The notes under the pieces: generated by a model
Seen by the model: the letters and a program-made list of their open reading frames with translations, nothing else
Told to the model about the DNA's origin: nothing
The model's database searches: none
Part shown: positions 13,820-17,306 of the stretch, in pieces
Position numbering within the stretch: position 1 is the first letter of the stretch
Layout of the letters: each line of letters starts with the position of its first letter
Position numbers and translations under genes: made by a program
Source of the DNA: Hippea sp964442345
GTDB taxonomy: Bacteria > Campylobacterota_A > Desulfurellia > Desulfurellales > Hippeaceae
Length of the DNA stretch: 17,306 nucleotides
Reading direction: 5' to 3'
Assembly: GCA_964442345.1 (NCBI GenBank)
Contig: CAYTZD010000033.1
Span: 1 to 17,306 of the forward strand

Positions 13820-14839
13820 ATGTTTGGTAGAATAGTAAAAAAAACGACAAAATCAACATTCATTTTCACAAACGGCAAAACTGTTAAGCTAAACTTTGTC
13901 TCTCGCCATAAATTAGGCGACATAATCGACGAGAATGACACACTTCTAACAAGATGCCTAAACGAAAACAGGTTTCGAAACCTAAAAAAAGAACAAAGCT
14001 ATTATACACAAAAGTTTGAGATAATTAAAAGAATAAAAGAGTTCTTCTCAAAAGAAGGTTTCACAGAAGCCATAACGCCAAAACTAAAAAGAGAAAGGAT
14101 CTCAGAGACAAATATAAACCTTCTAAAAACTTCTGCTGGCACACTTGCACCTTCACCAGAAGTTGAACTAAAAAAACTTCTAACCTTAGGCTTTGATAAG
14201 ATATTTGAGCTAAACTTTGCATACAGAGACGATTTTGAAGATAAATTGCACAAAAAAGAGTTTCTTATGCTTGAATGGTACAGAACATTAAAAGAACCAG
14301 AAGATATAATCCTTGATTTCTCAAACATGGTAAAGTATTTAAATGGTTCAGACATTTTAAGATACAAAAGCTTAAAGATAGACCTAAACAAGGTATCGTA
14401 TATCTCATACAAAGATGCATTTGATTATTACTGTGGCATAGATATAGAAAAAGCGGAGATTTCACAACTAAAAAAGAGATTCTCCATAGAAGGAACAGAC
14501 GACAAGCTTGAGATATTGGATGCCATCTTCTCCTTAAAAATAGAGAAAAAACTGGGTAAAAAGTGCATCGAAGTAATCTACGATTTTCCCAAAGAGAGAG
14601 CAGCTTTATCAAAAATAATAAACGGTTATGCAAAAAGATACGAAATTTATTTAGCAGGCATAGAACTTGGAAACTGCTATCTTGAAGAGAACGATTTTGA
14701 AGAATTAAGAAGGCGATTTGGTTTTCAAGATAGGAATTTTATGGATTATATGGCCTTTGGCATGCCACCTGCAAGCGGAATAGCCGTTGGCATAGATAGA
14801 CTGATAATGATACTTCTAAGAAAGAATAGTATATGCTGA
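13820..14839 (+). CDS. epmA: EpmA/GenX-like EF-P beta-lysine ligase (lysyl-tRNA-synthetase paralogue)
   Basis: Predicted to attach lysine (or beta-lysine) to elongation factor P, which relieves stalling at proline runs. The catalytic core of class-II lysyl-tRNA synthetase is present: motif 2 at 128-154 (FELNFAYRDD, then FLMLEWYR), IELGNCYLEEND at 281-292 and motif 3 GIAVGIDRLIM at 320-330 with Arg327. There is no anticodon-binding domain, as in EpmA. The first 55 residues form an extra small beta-rich segment that the 325-residue E. coli EpmA does not have. I start at the ATG at 13820; an in-frame TTG at 13784 would lie inside gmhA. No ribosome site is visible. No EF-P or EpmB gene is in the window. 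It overlaps the next gene by 7 bases. A related amino-acid-ligating role with another target remains possible. Confidence 0.85.
   Translation: MFGRIVKKTTKSTFIFTNGKTVKLNFVSRHKLGDIIDENDTLLTRCLNENRFRNLKKEQSYYTQKFEIIKRIKEFFSKEGFTEAITPKLKRERISETNINLLKTSAGTLAPSPEVELKKLLTLGFDKIFELNFAYRDDFEDKLHKKEFLMLEWYRTLKEPEDIILDFSNMVKYLNGSDILRYKSLKIDLNKVSYISYKDAFDYYCGIDIEKAEISQLKKRFSIEGTDDKLEILDAIFSLKIEKKLGKKCIEVIYDFPKERAALSKIINGYAKRYEIYLAGIELGNCYLEENDFEELRRRFGFQDRNFMDYMAFGMPPASGIAVGIDRLIMILLRKNSIC
13829..13856 (-). promoter_or_regulatory. Candidate promoter of the gmhA unit, inside the 5' end of the epmA-like gene
   Basis: Minus strand: TTGATT (13851-13856), a 16-base spacer containing eight T, and TATTCT (13829-13834). 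It sits entirely within the first codons of the divergent gene, the only place available because the two start codons are about 12 bases apart. Confidence 0.4.
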
Positions 14840-15729
14840 AAACATTAATAAAAATAGCCATTAGCGTAATACTCATAGTGATACTCTTTCACAAAATAGA
14901 CCTTCACCAATTAAAAGAGACCATCTCAAAGGTTGGACTGGCTGAATTTATACTTCTCTGCTTCTTCTATCTTTTTGCCCAATTCATAAGCAGTATAAGG
15001 TGGAAGTTGGTTATAAAGAGTTTTGGCAAAGACGAAGATTTTTTGTTTCTTTTTAAACTATACCTGATGGGCATGTTTGCAAACCTGTTTTTACCAAGCA
15101 TTATTGGTGGCGATACGATTAAAGGCTATATACTCTCAAAAAGGATAGGCATAAGACAATCGATAAGTTCTATATTTCTTGAGAGATACAACGGCCTTGT
15201 GGCACTGCTTCTTCTATCCCTTTTTAGTGTGCTTCTGTTTTTTGATCTATTTGGTTTAAGAATTGTTTTAGCAGTTATATCAATCAACATCTTCGCTTTT
15301 ATTTCTGTTTATATGCTTAAGTTTATAAAACACGAAAAAGTCTTGCTATTTTACAACGATATAGCGCTGTTTCACAAAAGCAGGGAATTTTACATCGTAT
15401 CGATATTATCCCTTCTCATTCAAATAATAAACATACTCATCTATGCCTATGTTGGATACCTTGTAAACCTTAACATAAACATTGCCTATTACTTTGCCTT
15501 CATACCAATAATAACATTGATTAGCTTTTTACCTATATCGTTTAACGGCATAGGTGTTAGGGAATTTTCGTTTGCTTATCTATTTAAGTATGCGGGAATT
15601 ATGCCAGCTCAAGCGGTAAGCTTAAGTTTAATAGTGTTTTTCGTCTCTGTTGCATGCAGTTTAATTGGTGGTGTATTCTATTTAAGCAATGAGAATGTTG
15701 TTAAAGAAGCTAAAGGATTTCATAGATAA
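14833..15729 (+). CDS. UPF0104/LPG-synthase transmembrane-domain protein (flippase-like)
   Basis: A 298-residue integral membrane protein with about eight hydrophobic segments. It shows the conserved pattern of the family that includes YbhN, AglD and the membrane half of MprF: SSIRW at 53-57, NLFLPSIIGGDTIKGYIL at 84-101, LERYNGL at 116-122 and LPISFNGIGVREFSF at 233-247. The cytoplasmic aminoacyl-transferase domain of MprF is absent. Members are thought to flip or transport lipids or lipid-linked sugars; the substrate here is unknown. It overlaps the lysine-ligase gene by 7 bases and tilS by 41 bases, so it is firmly part of this operon. Whether its placement beside a lysine-activating enzyme has meaning is discussed as a finding. 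Confidence 0.85.
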   Translation: MLKTLIKIAISVILIVILFHKIDLHQLKETISKVGLAEFILLCFFYLFAQFISSIRWKLVIKSFGKDEDFLFLFKLYLMGMFANLFLPSIIGGDTIKGYILSKRIGIRQSISSIFLERYNGLVALLLLSLFSVLLFFDLFGLRIVLAVISINIFAFISVYMLKFIKHEKVLLFYNDIALFHKSREFYIVSILSLLIQIINILIYAYVGYLVNLNINIAYYFAFIPIITLISFLPISFNGIGVREFSFAYLFKYAGIMPAQAVSLSLIVFFVSVACSLIGGVFYLSNENVVKEAKGFHR

Positions 15730-16651
15730 AAATAGACTTATAGAGAAAGGCTCATCAATTGGCACTGCAGTGTCGGGTGGGCCAGATTCTATCTTTATGT
15801 TAACAATGTTAAATAGCATAAAGGATGAATACAACCTAAGCCTTACCGTCTTACATTTCAACCACAAGATACGCAAAGAAGCAGATGAAGAAGAACTATT
15901 TGTCAAAGAAGTAGCAGAAAAAATGAATCTAAACTTTATCTCTGAAACTTGCAATGTGATGGAATTTAAAAAAAAGCATAAACTATCATTGGAAGAAGCA
16001 GCACGAATAAAACGCAGAGAATTTTTTACAAAGGCAAGGAAAACCCTTAATCTTGACTTTGTAGCAACAGGCCACACAGTGAACGATGCTATAGAGACTA
16101 TGCTTATGCATCTTATAAAGGGAAGTTCACTAAACGGACTTGTCTCTTTAAAACCAAAAAACGGCTTCTTCATAAGGCCTATTCTCTGTTTTAGAAAAGA
16201 TGAGATCCAAAGTTTTTTGGATGAAAACAACATAAAATACAAGATAGACAAAAGCAATTTTGAAGAAAACTACACGCGAAACAGAATAAGGCATAGACTT
16301 CTGCCTTTACTTGAAGAATTCAATCCAAATATCTTAAACACCCTATTTAGAGAACTTGAGATTTTAGCCGAAGATGCCAAACTTTTAGAGAACATAGCAG
16401 AAATTGAATTCATAAAGCGCATAAAAATTACAGATGATAAAGCCATCATAGACTTTAGTAGTTTACATTCTGCATCAATAAGAAGAAGAATAATCTCAGA
16501 AGCCATAAAACAGCTTACAGGCAACATATACTCCATAAGCTTTGAAAATATAGAAAGAATCAACAATATAGAGAAAAATTCAAGGGTGCATCTAAGAAAA
16601 CTTATAAAAGCATATACAAAAGACGATAAGCTAATAATAGAGAAATGGTAA
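15689..16651 (+). CDS. tilS: tRNA(Ile)-lysidine synthetase
   Basis: Converts C34 of the tRNA-Ile2 anticodon (CAU) to lysidine with ATP and lysine, so that it reads AUA. The 320-residue protein has the PP-loop SGGPDS at 29-34, FNHKIRKEADEEE starting at 57, ARIKRREFF at 105-113, ATGHTVNDAIETMLMHLIKG at 126-145 and IDKSNFEENYTRNRIRH at 186-202, all typical of TilS. It has the compact form, with a short C-terminal region. Two ATG codons (15689 and 15695) are possible starts, neither with a good ribosome site. The 41-base overlap with the upstream gene suggests coupled translation. AUA codons are frequent in the genes of this window, in keeping with a need for the enzyme. It overlaps prmC by 7 bases. 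Confidence 0.95.
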   Translation: MRMLLKKLKDFIDKNRLIEKGSSIGTAVSGGPDSIFMLTMLNSIKDEYNLSLTVLHFNHKIRKEADEEELFVKEVAEKMNLNFISETCNVMEFKKKHKLSLEEAARIKRREFFTKARKTLNLDFVATGHTVNDAIETMLMHLIKGSSLNGLVSLKPKNGFFIRPILCFRKDEIQSFLDENNIKYKIDKSNFEENYTRNRIRHRLLPLLEEFNPNILNTLFRELEILAEDAKLLENIAEIEFIKRIKITDDKAIIDFSSLHSASIRRRIISEAIKQLTGNIYSISFENIERINNIEKNSRVHLRKLIKAYTKDDKLIIEKW

Positions 16652-17306
16652 TAAGAGAACTTTTAGAAGAAGGCTTCAAAGAACTGAAAAAATCAAACAT
16701 AGCCACATATCACATCGATACACTTTTAATCCTTCAAACCGTTTTAAATAAGGATGATGTGTATATACTAACAAATCCCAACAAAGCAGTAAGCAGAAAG
16801 CAAAAAGAAGAGTTTTTTAGATTGATAGAGAAGCGAAAGAAATACTATCCCATAGCCTACATAACACACAAAAAAGAGTTCTTCGGTTTGGAATTCTATG
16901 TTGACGAAAGGGTGCTTATACCACGCCCAGAGACAGAACTGCTTGTTGAAGAGACAATAAAGCTATCAGAAGAATTTAAAAATCCTATAATTGTCGATGT
17001 GGCAACAGGCAGTGGATGTATAGCCATATCCCTATCAAAAACGCTAAATTTAACAACATACGCATCGGACATATCAAAAGATGCAATAGAAGTGGCAAAA
17101 ATAAATAGAGATAGACTAAAAGCCAATGTAAAGTTCATCGTTGCAGACAAACTATCATTTTTAAAGAAAGCAGATATTATTGTCTGTAATCCGCCATATA
17201 TAGCGCAAAACGAATATAACAACCTTCAAGCTGATGTAAAATTTGAACCAAGAATAGCCCTAATCGATGAGACAGGTATAAGTTTTTTAAAAGATTTATT
17301 AAAACA
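16645..17306 (+). CDS. prmC: Peptide chain release factor glutamine methyltransferase PrmC/HemK (3' end cut by window)
   Basis: Methylates the Gln of the GGQ motif in release factors RF1 and RF2, using S-adenosylmethionine. I translated 220 open codons from the ATG at 16645 to the window edge. The N-terminal helical domain (about 1-80) contains the PIAYITHKKEFFGLEF stretch at 69-84. It is followed by RPETE at 94-98, AdoMet motif I DVATGSGCIA at 118-127, SDIS at 141-144, and the catalytic NPPYIA at 182-187, which positions the target glutamine. FEPRIALID at 200-208 is also typical. Usual length is about 280, so roughly 60 residues lie outside the window. The start overlaps the end of tilS by 7 bases. 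Confidence 0.93.
   Translation, partial: MVIRELLEEGFKELKKSNIATYHIDTLLILQTVLNKDDVYILTNPNKAVSRKQKEEFFRLIEKRKKYYPIAYITHKKEFFGLEFYVDERVLIPRPETELLVEETIKLSEEFKNPIIVDVATGSGCIAISLSKTLNLTTYASDISKDAIEVAKINRDRLKANVKFIVADKLSFLKKADIIVCNPPYIAQNEYNNLQADVKFEPRIALIDETGISFLKDLLK

Noticed and set aside
15682..16257. Open frame of 191 codons on the minus strand
   Set aside because: It lies opposite tilS and the end of the UPF0104 gene, has low-complexity Ser/Phe/Leu composition typical of an antisense shadow, and shows no recognisable motif.

Overview
The window looks like a chromosomal segment of an AT-rich, Gram-negative, anaerobe-like bacterium. The heptose genes gmhA and rfaE2 imply an LPS-type outer membrane. 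A ferredoxin and molybdenum-cofactor genes fit an anaerobic or respiratory lifestyle. The proteins are rich in Lys, Ile and Glu, and genes are packed with overlaps of 1 to 41 bases. This style resembles sulfur-reducing thermophiles such as Hippea/Desulfurella (Desulfurellales). That placement is inference from style and gene content, not from a marker gene.

Layout. (1) 1-4912, minus strand: one tightly packed transcription unit. It starts at a good promoter (4884-4912) and runs through a 52-residue zinc-ribbon protein, a polar amino-acid-type ABC importer (binding protein, permease, ATPase), a MoCF-type molybdopterin-binding protein with a C-terminal cysteine cluster, and MoeA, whose last residues are cut off by the window edge. 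(2) 4951-5245, minus: a single-gene unit for a one-cluster ferredoxin with its own promoter and a UUCG-loop terminator. (3) 5250-7760, minus: argB, a soluble histidine kinase and a stand-alone receiver protein, all overlapping. (4) 7779-10776, plus: a membrane-anchored GAF-GGDEF diguanylate cyclase overlapping an AspT/YidE-type transporter with two RCK_C domains. (5) 10769-13807, minus: gmhA, rfaE2 (heptose activation), a Xer-type tyrosine recombinase and an MFS transporter, read in that order. (6) 13820 to the end, plus: an EpmA/GenX-like lysyl-tRNA-synthetase paralogue, a UPF0104/LPG-synthase-TM membrane protein, tilS and prmC (cut off by the window edge).

How the genes fit together. Unit 6 is mostly an apparatus for modifying the translation machinery: EF-P lysylation, lysidine in tRNA-Ile2, and methylation of release factors. 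Unit 1 physically links a likely amino-acid importer to late molybdenum-cofactor biosynthesis. Units 3 and 4 each couple a signalling protein to a metabolic or transport gene through overlapping reading frames. No RNA genes, insertion sequences, CRISPR arrays or attachment sites were recognised. The longest stretch without a gene is 174 bases (4815-4988). I saw no striking new defence or mobile system; the most unusual items are the molybdenum-cofactor/ABC operon and the lysine-centred translation-modification operon.
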